Of a DNA stretch of 9,169 nucleotides, positions 1 through 6,200 are shown in pieces. The stretch covers positions 1 to 9,169 of the forward strand of contig JAJYQZ010000170.1 of the NCBI GenBank assembly GCA_021794335.1, given 5' to 3'. The DNA comes from a bacterium (GTDB lineage Bacteria > SZUA-79 > Acidulodesulfobacterales > Acidulodesulfobacteraceae). The position numbers and the translations under genes were made by a program. The number at the start of each line of letters is the position of its first letter. Position 1 is the stretch's first letter. A model generated the notes under the pieces. It ran no database searches, had not been told where the DNA came from, and worked only from the letters and a program-made list of their open reading frames with translations.

Positions 1-2
1 TA

Positions 3-290
3 GGGCTTATGCAGGTTATGCCGGAAACCGCAAAAACCATGAATTTAAATGCCTTTAATCCTTTGATAAACATAATTGCCGGCGCCAAATATTTGCGCTA
101 TTGCCTGACAATGTTCGGTTATAAACCAGTTCCTGCTTTAGCATGCTATAACGCAGGTCCTGATTCCGTTAAAATAATATATGCAAAAAACCGCAGAGAA
201 TTTATTATTCCGCCTTACAGACAAACGGAAATATATATAATGAGGGTTTATAAATATTACGATTATTACAGAAAATTATTAAAACATTGA
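3..290 (+). CDS. Lytic transglycosylase (SLT domain), C-terminal part; 5' end outside the window
   Basis: This is the C-terminal part of a soluble-lytic-transglycosylase-like (Slt/MltC/MltE type) peptidoglycan hydrolase, which would cleave the MurNAc-GlcNAc bond in the periplasm with formation of 1,6-anhydro-MurNAc. The open frame runs in from the window edge and begins GLMQVMPETA, the conserved GLMQ-MP-TA block of the SLT domain. It continues with the A-x-YNAG-P-x-V block (ALACYNAGPDSV) and a closing PPYRQTEIYIMRV segment, equivalent to the P-ET-x-YV region of the family. The catalytic Glu (in an ES motif) lies upstream and cannot be checked, so the internal ATG at 9 should not be taken as the start. 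The tail is rich in Tyr and Lys. Family assignment is secure; which subfamily, and whether there is a signal peptide or other N-terminal domains, cannot be seen. Confidence 0.93.
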   Translation, partial: GLMQVMPETAKTMNLNAFNPLINIIAGAKYLRYCLTMFGYKPVPALACYNAGPDSVKIIYAKNRREFIIPPYRQTEIYIMRVYKYYDYYRKLLKH

Positions 291-351
291 AAAATGGAAA
301 GCAAATAAAATTGCTTAAAAAATATGTTATAATGTCGTAAAAATATTAAAT

Positions 352-380
352 TTGACAAGGTTTGACTATTTTATTAAAAT
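352..380 (+). promoter_or_regulatory. Sigma70-like promoter for the exported-protein gene
   Basis: TTGACA at 352-357 and TAAAAT at 375-380 are separated by 17 bases, close to the vegetative consensus. Transcription would start near 387 and leave a leader of about 65 bases before the ATG at 454. A separate TGTTATAAT (325-333) resembles an extended -10 and could be a second start. The rest of the 291-453 gap is AT-rich with no gene. Confidence 0.55.
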
Positions 381-453
381 TAACTAAAAATAATTAATTT
401 ATGCCTTACGATAACGATACTTTTAAATTATATTATAAGAGGGGGATGCGGGT

Positions 454-1212
454 ATGAAAGGAAAAATCGGCAGAACGAGGGAAAGGATATTTTGGACGGT
501 TTTTTTATTCTTGACGGTTGTTTTGAATGTTTCGATTTTAAATACGGTATTCGGCAGCAGGGCTTTTGCCGGTACAGGCACCGGAGTCTGCCATGGCGTT
601 TACGCCTCCGATCCGATTATTTACGCGCTATATTTAAAAGCCGCAAACCGGCCGGTTAATAAAGAGGATATTACGACATACATAAAGATTGTCAATCCTG
701 CTCAATATATGCATGATAGATATAATTCGTTTTTATGGAAAAAACTTTTTTATGAGGATAAACAAAAATTAGAAAAGTTAATGAAGTTTGTAGGTTCGGT
801 AAAATATTTTAAAGAATATATCAGGGCGGACATCAGCAGTTATAATTTTAAAAAGCACGGGTTTTATCTGGCATATTACAGGTCTGACAGGACTATAGAA
901 AATAGAATGAAAACCCGCAGGAATATTAATTTTATCAAAATCAAGCACGGCAACATCTATTACCTGTTTCACAATTTAACCGTTGTCCATAAAAATGCGG
1001 GAGATTTTAATTTTTTAACCATGCCCGAAAATGATGCCGAAAGTTTCATCAATAAAAGGACAGGTACCTTTGGGCATATTAAAAAATCGGTCTTTTTGGA
1101 ATACTACTTTGTTCCTTTAACGGCGAAAAATGATATTTTAACCGTAAAGGTTGCATGCGTAAAAGTATATAATAACAAACATAAGAATTTCTTGATTGGA
1201 GTTATTAAATAG
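454..1212 (+). CDS. Exported protein of unknown function, 252 aa, with signal peptide
   Basis: I do not recognise this family. The N-terminus has a basic stretch (KGKIGRTRER), a hydrophobic core at about residues 12-33 and an AFA-G site near residues 37-40, which together look like a Sec signal peptide cut by signal peptidase I; a periplasmic protein is inferred. The mature part is about 213 residues, basic and rich in Tyr, Phe, Lys and Asn. It has just two cysteines (C46 soon after the cleavage site and C235 near the end), which could form a disulfide. No metal-binding, haem or catalytic motif is evident, and there is no second membrane segment. The ATG at 454 is well supported: a purine-rich GAGGGGG site at 439-445 sits about 8 bases upstream. 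The gene stands between a transglycosylase gene and a thiamine operon, so context says little about its job. Confidence 0.8.
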   Translation: MKGKIGRTRERIFWTVFLFLTVVLNVSILNTVFGSRAFAGTGTGVCHGVYASDPIIYALYLKAANRPVNKEDITTYIKIVNPAQYMHDRYNSFLWKKLFYEDKQKLEKLMKFVGSVKYFKEYIRADISSYNFKKHGFYLAYYRSDRTIENRMKTRRNINFIKIKHGNIYYLFHNLTVVHKNAGDFNFLTMPENDAESFINKRTGTFGHIKKSVFLEYYFVPLTAKNDILTVKVACVKVYNNKHKNFLIGVIK

Positions 1213-1220
1213 GTTATAAT
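1192..1220 (+). promoter_or_regulatory. Promoter of the TPP-riboswitch operon
   Basis: TTGATT at 1192-1197 and a perfect TATAAT at 1215-1220 have 17-base spacing. The -35 lies inside the last codons of the upstream gene and the -10 just past its stop (1210-1212). Initiation near 1227 would place the start about 16 bases before the riboswitch P1 helix, as expected for a dedicated leader of roughly 300 bases. Confidence 0.65.
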
Positions 1221-1242
1221 ATATATAAATAAAATAAGTAGA

Positions 1243-1400
1243 TTTAAACGATGTTGAAAGTAGGGGTGCCGTTAATAATTTGGCTGAGAGTCGAGTTGCG
1301 GCAGGTTTGATTAGATTAAATAACATACAAGCCTTTAACTCGCAACCCTTTGAACCTGAATACGGATAATGCCGGCGTAGGGAAGCAAGAAAGCGTTAAA
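1243..1400 (+). promoter_or_regulatory. TPP riboswitch (THI element)
   Basis: The conserved blocks of the thiamine-pyrophosphate aptamer appear in order: AGGGGTGC (1262-1269), GGCTGAGA (1282-1289), CCCTTTGAACCTGA (1346-1359), GGATAATGCCGGCG (1364-1377) and GTAGGGAAGC (1377-1386). P3 can form from GTTGCG (1295-1300) with CGCAAC (1341-1346). An extra P3a-type arm can form from AGGTTT (1303-1308) with AAGCCT (1329-1334). An outer P1 is suggested by TTTAAACG (1243-1250) with CGTTAAA (1394-1400), allowing one bulge. By known behaviour of the class, TPP binding should reduce expression of the downstream cofH-like, thiS and thiG genes. The outer boundaries are approximate; the identity is not in doubt. 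Confidence 0.97.
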
Positions 1401-1435
1401 ATTAAGATATTATTAGCGTATAAACCGCCATTGGC

Positions 1436-1458
1436 GCAGTTTAAGACTGCTCGTTTTT
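1436..1458 (+). terminator. Candidate intrinsic terminator acting as the riboswitch expression platform
   Basis: GCAGT (1436-1440) and ACTGC (1446-1450) form a 5-bp stem with a TTAAG loop, followed by TCGTTTTT and further pyrimidines to 1469. It lies about 35 bases after the aptamer and about 75 bases before the first gene, the usual place for a TPP-controlled terminator. The stem is short, so strength is uncertain. The remaining leader, 1470-1527, shows nothing else. Confidence 0.5.
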
Positions 1459-1533
1459 CTCTTTCCTTTGCTGCTAAGCTATTCTCCTAAATATTTTATT
1501 AAATAATTTGATAATAAAGCGTAGTCTTTGGCT

Positions 1534-2652
1534 ATGCGCTATAAATGTATGACTGAATTAAATTCCGTACTTGAAAAGGCTTTATCTTTTGAAAGAATCA
1601 ATGACGAGGAACTTTTTTGCCTATTGGAAGAAAAAGAGAAGGGGCATGATATTATCCGCGTTGCCGGCATAAACAATCAAAAAATTAATTCCAATACGGT
1701 ATCATTTGTCGTCAATAGAAACATTAACTTTACAAACATCTGCGGTTTAAACTGCAAGTTTTGCGGCTATAAAAGGACGAAAAAATCGAAAGACTCGTTT
1801 TTGCTTGATTACGATAAAATACTCGAAAAAATTTCGGAAGGCAAAAAGATAGGCATAGATGAAATATGCGTAACGGGCGGAATAAATCCGGAATTAAAGC
1901 CCGATTATTATTTTAGCCTGATTAGGACCGTCAGGGATAATTTTCCCGATTTGCATATTCACGCATTTTCGCCGCAGGAAATTTACGAGCTTTCGAAGGC
2001 AACGAATAAATCTTACGAAGATGTTATTTTAAAATTAGCCGATACGGGACTTAATTCAATGCCCGGAACTGCGGCGGAGATTCTGGCGAAAGAAACAAGA
2101 AGCAAGATTTGCCCCGAAAAGATAAACACGGATATTTGGGTCGAAATTATAAAAGCGGCGCATAAAAGCGGCGTTAAAACCTCAGCTACTATTCTTTTCG
2201 GCCATATCGAGTCAAACCTCGATATAGTTTATCATTTAAGCTTAATAAGGCAAATTCAGGATGAAACAAACGGGTTTACGGAGTTTATTGCATTACCGTT
2301 TATTTCATACAAAACATCTCTTAGAAAAAAGGTGGATTCAACATTGATGCAGGATAAAATATTTAAGTTTTATGCCATTTTAAGGCTTTACTTAGATAAT
2401 TTCAAAAATATTCAGACAAGCTGGCCTAAAATCGGCATTCCCGCCGCTTTAAAATCTCTTGAATGCGGCGTTAACGATTTTGGGGGAACTTTAATGGAAG
2501 AAAATATCACCAAAAGCGCAGGAGGGGAATTCGGCGAATATTTACCGGAAGACGAAATCGTAAGTTTGATAAAAAAATCCGGCAAGTTTCCTGTCAGGAG
2601 AGATACATTATATAACCCTATTTATGAAAAAACTTATGAAAATAGATATTAA
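1534..2652 (+). CDS. CofH-family radical SAM enzyme in a thiamine operon (possible ThiH substitute)
   Basis: This is a radical SAM protein of the CofH/MqnC/MqnE group, closest by motif to CofH, which joins a tyrosine-derived 4-hydroxybenzyl radical to 5-amino-6-ribitylaminouracil in FO (deazaflavin) synthesis. Residues are numbered from the ATG at 1534 (372 aa). The [4Fe-4S] cysteines are C70, C74 and C77 (CxxxCxxC). CofH-like blocks follow: GGINP near 115, HAFSPQEI near 143, SMPGTAAEIL near 175, FGHIE near 222, EFIALPF near 250, NIQTSW near 292, DFGGTLMEENI near 315 and RRDTLYN near 355. Length is normal for CofH. The residue after the third Cys is Gly, as in ThiH, whereas CofH usually has Ala. 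The gene is first after a TPP riboswitch and overlaps thiS, so a thiamine role is inferred: like ThiH, it could release dehydroglycine from tyrosine. No Shine-Dalgarno site marks the start; TTG 1528 and ATG 1549 are alternatives. Ordinary FO synthesis remains possible. Confidence 0.9.
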   Translation: MRYKCMTELNSVLEKALSFERINDEELFCLLEEKEKGHDIIRVAGINNQKINSNTVSFVVNRNINFTNICGLNCKFCGYKRTKKSKDSFLLDYDKILEKISEGKKIGIDEICVTGGINPELKPDYYFSLIRTVRDNFPDLHIHAFSPQEIYELSKATNKSYEDVILKLADTGLNSMPGTAAEILAKETRSKICPEKINTDIWVEIIKAAHKSGVKTSATILFGHIESNLDIVYHLSLIRQIQDETNGFTEFIALPFISYKTSLRKKVDSTLMQDKIFKFYAILRLYLDNFKNIQTSWPKIGIPAALKSLECGVNDFGGTLMEENITKSAGGEFGEYLPEDEIVSLIKKSGKFPVRRDTLYNPIYEKTYENRY

Positions 2653-2836
2653 CGGTAAAGAATTTGATGTTTCTGACGTCATAACGGTTCAAAATTTGAT
2701 AGACGAGCTTAAATTAGATATAAAAAGTACGGCTGTCGCCGTAAACAAAACAATAGTTTCGAAGAGCGGTTATAGGGAATTCCTTTTAAACGAAAACGAT
2801 AAAGTCGATTTGGTAACTATTGCGCCCGGCGGTTAG
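2636..2836 (+). CDS. thiS: Sulfur carrier protein ThiS
   Basis: ThiS is the small ubiquitin-fold carrier whose C-terminal glycine is adenylated by a ThiF/MoeB-type enzyme and converted to the thiocarboxylate that gives sulfur to the thiazole ring made by ThiG. The product is 66 residues (usual length), begins MKIDINGKEF, carries a beta-grasp pattern with AVAVNKTIV in the middle and a hydrophobic VDLVTIAPGG end. The terminal Gly-Gly is intact and directly precedes the TAG. An in-frame ATG at 2624 would add four residues, but the alignment to the family favours 2636. The start lies inside the end of the cofH-like gene (17-base overlap from 2636), so translation is probably coupled; no separate ribosome site is seen. 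The partner adenylyltransferase (thiF) is not in the window. Confidence 0.95.
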   Translation: MKIDINGKEFDVSDVITVQNLIDELKLDIKSTAVAVNKTIVSKSGYREFLLNENDKVDLVTIAPGG

Positions 2837-2894
2837 AATACAAAATATTAAAAAATATCGGAATACATAACAAATTAAATTTGCATAAGCTAAT

Positions 2895-2911
2895 GCCGGA
2901 TTAATACCGGC
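2895..2911 (+). other. Hairpin in the thiS-thiG gap
   Basis: GCCGG (2895-2899) and CCGGC (2907-2911) pair around a 7-base loop, with one more T-A pair outside. It is GC-rich against AT-rich surroundings and ends 15 bases before the thiG Shine-Dalgarno site. There is no T-run after it, so it is not an intrinsic terminator; it may be an RNA-stability or processing element. Function unknown. Confidence 0.4.
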
Positions 2912-2926
2912 AATTTAATTAAGAAC

Positions 2927-2931
2927 GGAGG
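2927..2931 (+). promoter_or_regulatory. Strong ribosome binding site of thiG
   Basis: GGAGG lies 7 bases before the ATG at 2939. It decides that start over the later in-frame ATG (codon 11) and contrasts with the missing site before the cofH-like gene and thiS, fitting ThiG being needed in larger amount or independently of coupling. Confidence 0.8.
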
Positions 2932-2938
2932 TATATAA

Positions 2939-3748
2939 ATGAATAGCGCAATAAAAGAGGATGATGAAATGCCGCAGGATGACGGTTTAAAAATTGGAAA
3001 ATATACATTTAAATCTCGGCTCATAGTCGGAACGGGGAAGTATCCCGATTTTCAAACTATGAAAGACTCCGCGGTTGCCTCCGGCGCCGAGATTATAACG
3101 GTGGCGGTCAGGAGGATAGATTTCAACGCAAAAGACAATATGCTGTCGTATATAGACCTGGACAGGTTTACGCTTTTGCCGAACACGGCAGGGTGTTATA
3201 CCGCAGAGGATGCCGTCAACACACTCAGGCTTACGAGAGAACTCGATGTTTTCAAGACAGACATGGTAAAACTTGAAGTCATCGGCGATGCAAAAACTCT
3301 TTATCCCGATAACGAGGAGTTAATTAAGGCCGCAAAAATATTGGTAAAAGAGGGTTTTACGGTTATGCCGTATATGATGGACGATCCTGTTTTGGCTAAA
3401 AAACTCGAGGATGCGGGGTGTCCGGTCGTTATGCCGCTTGCTTCGCCTATCGGTTCCGGTTTAGGAATTAGAAACCCTTATAATATCAAAATAATAAAAG
3501 AAACGGTTTCCGTGCCGGTCATAGTGGATGCCGGGGTCGGGACGGCGTCCGATGCCTGCAAGACGATGGAACTCGGCGTTGACGGGATTCTTATTAATAC
3601 GGCAATAGCCGGGGCGAATAATCCCGTAAAAATGGCGCTTGCAATGAAGCAAGGGGTAGAAGCGGGCAGGCTTGCGTATTTATCCGGACGCATTCCTATG
3701 AAACTTTATGCGCAAGCCTCAACGCAAATGGAGGGAATCGTATTTTGA
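2939..3748 (+). CDS. thiG: Thiazole synthase ThiG
   Basis: ThiG condenses 1-deoxy-D-xylulose 5-phosphate, dehydroglycine and the sulfur of ThiS thiocarboxylate into the thiazole phosphate half of thiamine; it is a cytoplasmic (beta-alpha)8 barrel. The product is 269 residues, a normal length with a short acidic N-terminal extension. Family blocks are all present: RLIVGTGKY near residue 27, TVAVRR near 54, LLPNTAGC near 79, VKLEVIGD with the expected Schiff-base lysine K111, [13 protein letters not shown] near 165, [11 protein letters not shown] near 196, INTAIAGA near 219 and [11 protein letters not shown] near 243. It sits 102 bases after thiS with its own strong ribosome site and shares the TPP-controlled transcript if no internal promoter exists. 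Its stop overlaps the start of the next gene. Nothing suggests loss of function. Confidence 0.98.
   Translation: MNSAIKEDDEMPQDDGLKIGKYTFKSRLIVGTGKYPDFQTMKDSAVASGAEIITVAVRRIDFNAKDNMLSYIDLDRFTLLPNTAGCYTAEDAVNTLRLTRELDVFKTDMVKLEVIGDAKTLYPDNEELIKAAKILVKEGFTVMPYMMDDPVLAKKLEDAGCPVVMPLASPIGSGLGIRNPYNIKIIKETVSVPVIVDAGVGTASDACKTMELGVDGILINTAIAGANNPVKMALAMKQGVEAGRLAYLSGRIPMKLYAQASTQMEGIVF
3730..3735 (+). promoter_or_regulatory. Ribosome binding site fixing the TTG start of the pseudouridine synthase
   Basis: GGAGGG inside the last codons of thiG lies 9 bases before TTG 3745. The TTG overlaps the thiG TGA in a four-base TTGA, a coupling arrangement. This supports the TTG over any later start. Confidence 0.7.
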
Positions 3749-4527
3749 TAGAAAAAAAGCCTAAAGTCGCAAAAAAATCCGGTTTGACGCAAGATTTAAG
3801 ATTAAATAAATTTCTTGCCGCAAGAACCGGCGTTTCAAGAAGGGAAGCGGACGCTATAATAAAAGAAGGCAGGGTCATTATAAACGGTAAAAGCGTTAAA
3901 AATCTCGCAACATTTGTAAATACCGGCGACGAGGTAAGCTTTGACGGAAAAAAAATCGTTTATAAAATGGAACCTCCTGTTTACATAATGTTAAACAAGC
4001 CGCAGGGCTATATTACAGCCGTAAAATCCGAGTCCGGTTTTAAAACGGTAATGGAATTGATTAAAAAGGAAACTTTAAGTCATAAACATATTTTCCCTGT
4101 AGGCAGGCTTGATTTTATGAGCGAGGGCTTACTTTTACTAACCAACGACGGTGATTTTACATATAAGGCAACCCATCCCAAATTTAATGTCGTTAAATCT
4201 TATATAGTCGAGGTAAAGGGCGAACTTACGGATGAACTTCTAAAAAAGATAAAAAAAGGGATAAGTCTAGAAGAAACAGGTTTAATGAAGCCCCAAAATG
4301 TCAGAGTTATAAGTAAAAAACAGGCAAAATTTATTTTATCCATAGATTTAAGCCATGGGAAGAATAGGGAGATAAGGAGACTTTTAGAGTTTTTCAACCT
4401 TAAAATCATAACGCTTAAAAGGGTTGCTATCGGAGGACTTTATATCGGGGATTTACCGTCGGGACAATATAGAATATTAAATAAAAAGGTTGCCGAGCTG
4501 GTATTCAAAAAGAAAATTAACGAGTAA
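3745..4527 (+). CDS. rluB: RluB/RsuA-family rRNA pseudouridine synthase
   Basis: The enzyme isomerises a specific uridine of ribosomal RNA to pseudouridine; RluB members act on 23S rRNA helix 80 (U2605 in E. coli). The 260-residue product has an N-terminal S4 RNA-binding domain ([17 protein letters not shown] through VIINGKSV, about residues 20-65). The RsuA/RluB catalytic domain follows: [11 protein letters not shown] near 82, then [17 protein letters not shown] at 120-136 with catalytic D123, then HGKNREIRR and [17 protein letters not shown] towards the end. Presence of the S4 domain and overall length favour RluB over RluE; RsuA cannot be fully excluded. It begins with TTG overlapping the thiG stop, so it is the last gene of the thiamine operon by position. 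In many bacteria rluB follows scpA-scpB in the same direction; here scpA faces it across an 18-base gap. Confidence 0.93.
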   Translation: MIEKKPKVAKKSGLTQDLRLNKFLAARTGVSRREADAIIKEGRVIINGKSVKNLATFVNTGDEVSFDGKKIVYKMEPPVYIMLNKPQGYITAVKSESGFKTVMELIKKETLSHKHIFPVGRLDFMSEGLLLLTNDGDFTYKATHPKFNVVKSYIVEVKGELTDELLKKIKKGISLEETGLMKPQNVRVISKKQAKFILSIDLSHGKNREIRRLLEFFNLKIITLKRVAIGGLYIGDLPSGQYRILNKKVAELVFKKKINE

Positions 4528-4531
4528 TTAC

Positions 4532-4546
4532 ATTACGGCCCGTGAT
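4532..4546. other. Small hairpin between convergent rluB and scpA
   Basis: ATTACG (4532-4537) and CGTGAT (4541-4546) can pair (one G-U) around a GCC loop, in the 18-base space between the two facing stop codons. It might mark the shared 3' end, but it has no T-run on either strand and the stem is short. Confidence 0.25.
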
Positions 4547-5397
4547 TACATTATATTAATAATTTTCGGCTTATAATTTAAAACGCCGCCTGCAACGGGA
4601 GATATATATATTTCACCAAACGGCTGCATCTGGTCTAAATTTATTAAAATCAATCTCGACATCTCGAGGAGAGCCAGAAAATAGGTAAATAGCTCATCCT
4701 TAGAGGCGGCTTCTTTCATAAGCCCCGAAAATATAATTCTTTCGGCTATGCTGAATTTTTCCATTATCTCGATAATTTTATCTTTAATGGAAAAGCGTTC
4801 TTTTGCTACCTCGTATGTATTTATCCTTTTTTTAGCCTCGGTCATTTTATAATAGAAATATTCGGAAAGAATGAAAATGTTTGCCTCGAAAAGGATTTCT
4901 TTTGATTTTTCCTGTTCTGCTTCAGATGGCTTATCTTTACGAAATATATTAATTTCAAACACATCGCGGCCCAAAATAGGCCTGTTATCCAAAAAGGAGG
5001 CAACTTCTTTAACCTTTTGATACTCTATGAGCATATCGGCAAGTTCGGTTCTAGGGTCTATGACTTCGCCTTCCGCCGCATTTTCCTCTTTGTCGTAATA
5101 AGACGGTAAAAGCATTAGTGATTTAATATATATAAGCTGGGCAGCCATAACGATAAAATCTCCGCTTGAATCCAGATTAAAACTTAGCAAAGAAGCGGCC
5201 AGCATATCCTCATTAAGTCCTATCGTATTTAGATATTGATCGGTAATGGAGGCGATAGGAATGTCGTAAATGTTTATTTTATTTTTTTTTATAAGGGATA
5301 ACAGCAAATCTAGCGGGCCGTCGTAAGCCTGAAGACTTACATTATTTAAATTAACATTACTGCTTTGGGTTGCGGGGGAGGTACCCGGTGATGACAT
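4546..5397 (-). CDS. scpA: Segregation and condensation protein ScpA
   Basis: ScpA is the kleisin subunit that bridges the heads of the SMC dimer and, with ScpB, forms the chromosome-compacting condensin in the cytoplasm. The 283-residue product carries the typical N-terminal block (YDGPLDLLLSLIKKNKINIYDIPIASITDQYL, starting at Y25), the helix FIVMAAQLIYIKSLMLLP, an acidic middle with DPRTELADMLIEYQKVKE, and a C-terminal winged-helix block ending FLALLEMSRLILINLDQMQPFGEIYI. Length is a little above usual because of about 20 Ser/Asn/Thr-rich residues before the conserved part. The ATG at 5397 is the only ATG before the conserved block, although no Shine-Dalgarno site precedes it. It follows the M50 gene by 40 bases on the same strand. 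scpB, the usual downstream partner, is absent and the next gene is convergent. Confidence 0.95.
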   Translation of the reverse strand: MSSPGTSPATQSSNVNLNNVSLQAYDGPLDLLLSLIKKNKINIYDIPIASITDQYLNTIGLNEDMLAASLLSFNLDSSGDFIVMAAQLIYIKSLMLLPSYYDKEENAAEGEVIDPRTELADMLIEYQKVKEVASFLDNRPILGRDVFEINIFRKDKPSEAEQEKSKEILFEANIFILSEYFYYKMTEAKKRINTYEVAKERFSIKDKIIEIMEKFSIAERIIFSGLMKEAASKDELFTYFLALLEMSRLILINLDQMQPFGEIYISPVAGGVLNYKPKIINIM

Positions 5398-5437
5398 ATG
5401 CGGCTTTAATTTTTTAATTTATATCATATTATATATA

Positions 5438-6148
5438 TTATAAATTTCTTAAAACTATATTATTTACGATAAAATTAAATAAAACACCCAAAAAGTTCCC
5501 TGGATTTATCAGCAATAATATAAGGATTATGAATATTCCGAACGGTTCGAGCCTGCTTAAATAATCCGAAAACGGCGCGGGCAGGATGCTGACCGCAACT
5601 CTTCCGCCGTCCAACGGCGGAATCGGTATCAGATTAAATACTCCCAGGACAAGGTTTATCATTATACCGATGAAAAGCATAAATGTTACCGGATAGATGA
5701 AAAATTTAAAAAATACCCCTCCGGTTACTGCCTGGAATTTAAGATGGCTTATAAAATAAGCGAGGTAAATATTCATTATAGGGAAATTTGCGAGAATTAT
5801 TTTTAAGAATATAAATGAGATTAGCGCAAGTAAAAAGTTTGTTACAGGACCGGCAGCTGCCACAAATCCGGTATCCCTTTTAGGGTTTTTAAGACCGTTA
5901 AAATTTACGGGAACCGGTTTTGCATAACCGAAGAGAAAAGGCGAACCCAAAAGAATCAAAAGCAAAGGAAGTAAAATTGTCCCAAAAGGATCTATATGTT
6001 TTATGGGATTAAGAGTTAACCTGCCGGCATTCTTTGCGGTGTCGTCGCCGAAGATATGAGCTACATAGCCGTGTGAGACTTCGTGCAATATTATTGCAAA
6101 TAAAACTGGAATTATTGCAATTGCGATAAGTTGGATGGTGTTGTTCAT
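5438..6148 (-). CDS. M50 (site-2 type) membrane metalloprotease without PDZ domain
   Basis: This 236-residue integral membrane protein belongs to the small S2P/SpoIVFB-like M50 family that cuts substrates within the membrane. The zinc site is complete: HEVSH with H22, E23 and H26 in the first transmembrane segment, and NLIPIPPLDGGR with D180 in a later one. Other family signs are GDDTAKNAGRLTLNPIKHIDPFGTI after the first helix, GYAKPVPVN at about 74-82, and AAAGPVTNFLLA at about 97-108. Roughly five to six hydrophobic segments are visible and there is no PDZ insert, so it differs from RseP. The usual genomic partners of this subfamily are scpA and scpB, and scpA follows here by 40 bases; the substrate is unknown. 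No Shine-Dalgarno site is seen at the ATG. The gene diverges from the radical SAM gene at 6199. Confidence 0.93.
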   Translation of the reverse strand: MNNTIQLIAIAIIPVLFAIILHEVSHGYVAHIFGDDTAKNAGRLTLNPIKHIDPFGTILLPLLLILLGSPFLFGYAKPVPVNFNGLKNPKRDTGFVAAAGPVTNFLLALISFIFLKIILANFPIMNIYLAYFISHLKFQAVTGGVFFKFFIYPVTFMLFIGIMINLVLGVFNLIPIPPLDGGRVAVSILPAPFSDYLSRLEPFGIFIILILLLINPGNFLGVLFNFIVNNIVLRNL

Positions 6149-6166
6149 TGTATTTATATGAATGTT

Positions 6167-6183
6167 ATTATTTTCAAAATAAT
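6167..6183. repeat. Perfect 8-bp inverted repeat in the divergent intergenic region
   Basis: ATTATTTT (6167-6174) and AAAATAAT (6176-6183) are exact inverses around one central C at 6175, between the M50 gene and the radical SAM gene. The symmetry and place suggest an operator seen by a dimeric regulator, but all arm bases are A or T, so chance is a real possibility. Confidence 0.3.
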
Positions 6184-6200
6184 CTTTTTTATTATATAAT
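6171..6200 (+). promoter_or_regulatory. Candidate promoter of the radical SAM gene, giving a nearly leaderless mRNA
   Basis: A perfect TATAAT (6195-6200) follows a weak TTTTCA (6171-6176) at 18-base spacing. Expected initiation is near 6207, at the in-frame ATG 6208. No Shine-Dalgarno site exists upstream, which fits a leaderless or very short-leader transcript. The -35 overlaps the inverted repeat at 6167-6183. Confidence 0.4.

Noticed and set aside
299..316. AAGCAA/TTGCTT hairpin after the transglycosylase gene as a terminator
   Set aside because: Weak AT-rich stem followed by A residues, not T, on the plus strand.
778..972. Minus-strand open frame of 64 codons
   Set aside because: It lies wholly inside the exported-protein gene on the other strand, with no ribosome site or recognisable motif.
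1138..1326. Minus-strand open frame across the promoter and riboswitch
   Set aside because: It runs antisense through conserved aptamer blocks and the operon promoter; no family resemblance.
1366..2900. Second partial riboswitch before thiG, from a shared TAATGCCGG string (also at 2891-2899)
   Set aside because: Only nine bases are shared; the other conserved aptamer blocks are missing in the thiS-thiG gap.
3461..3878. Three minus-strand open frames under thiG and rluB
   Set aside because: All are antisense to well-conserved coding sequence with clear family motifs on the plus strand.
4200..4409. Minus-strand open frame in rluB
   Set aside because: Shadow of the pseudouridine synthase catalytic region.
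6148..6198. Extending the radical SAM protein to TTG 6148
   Set aside because: The added residues are an AT-rich translation of the intergenic region, unlike the family N-terminus, and would start on the opposite gene's start codon.
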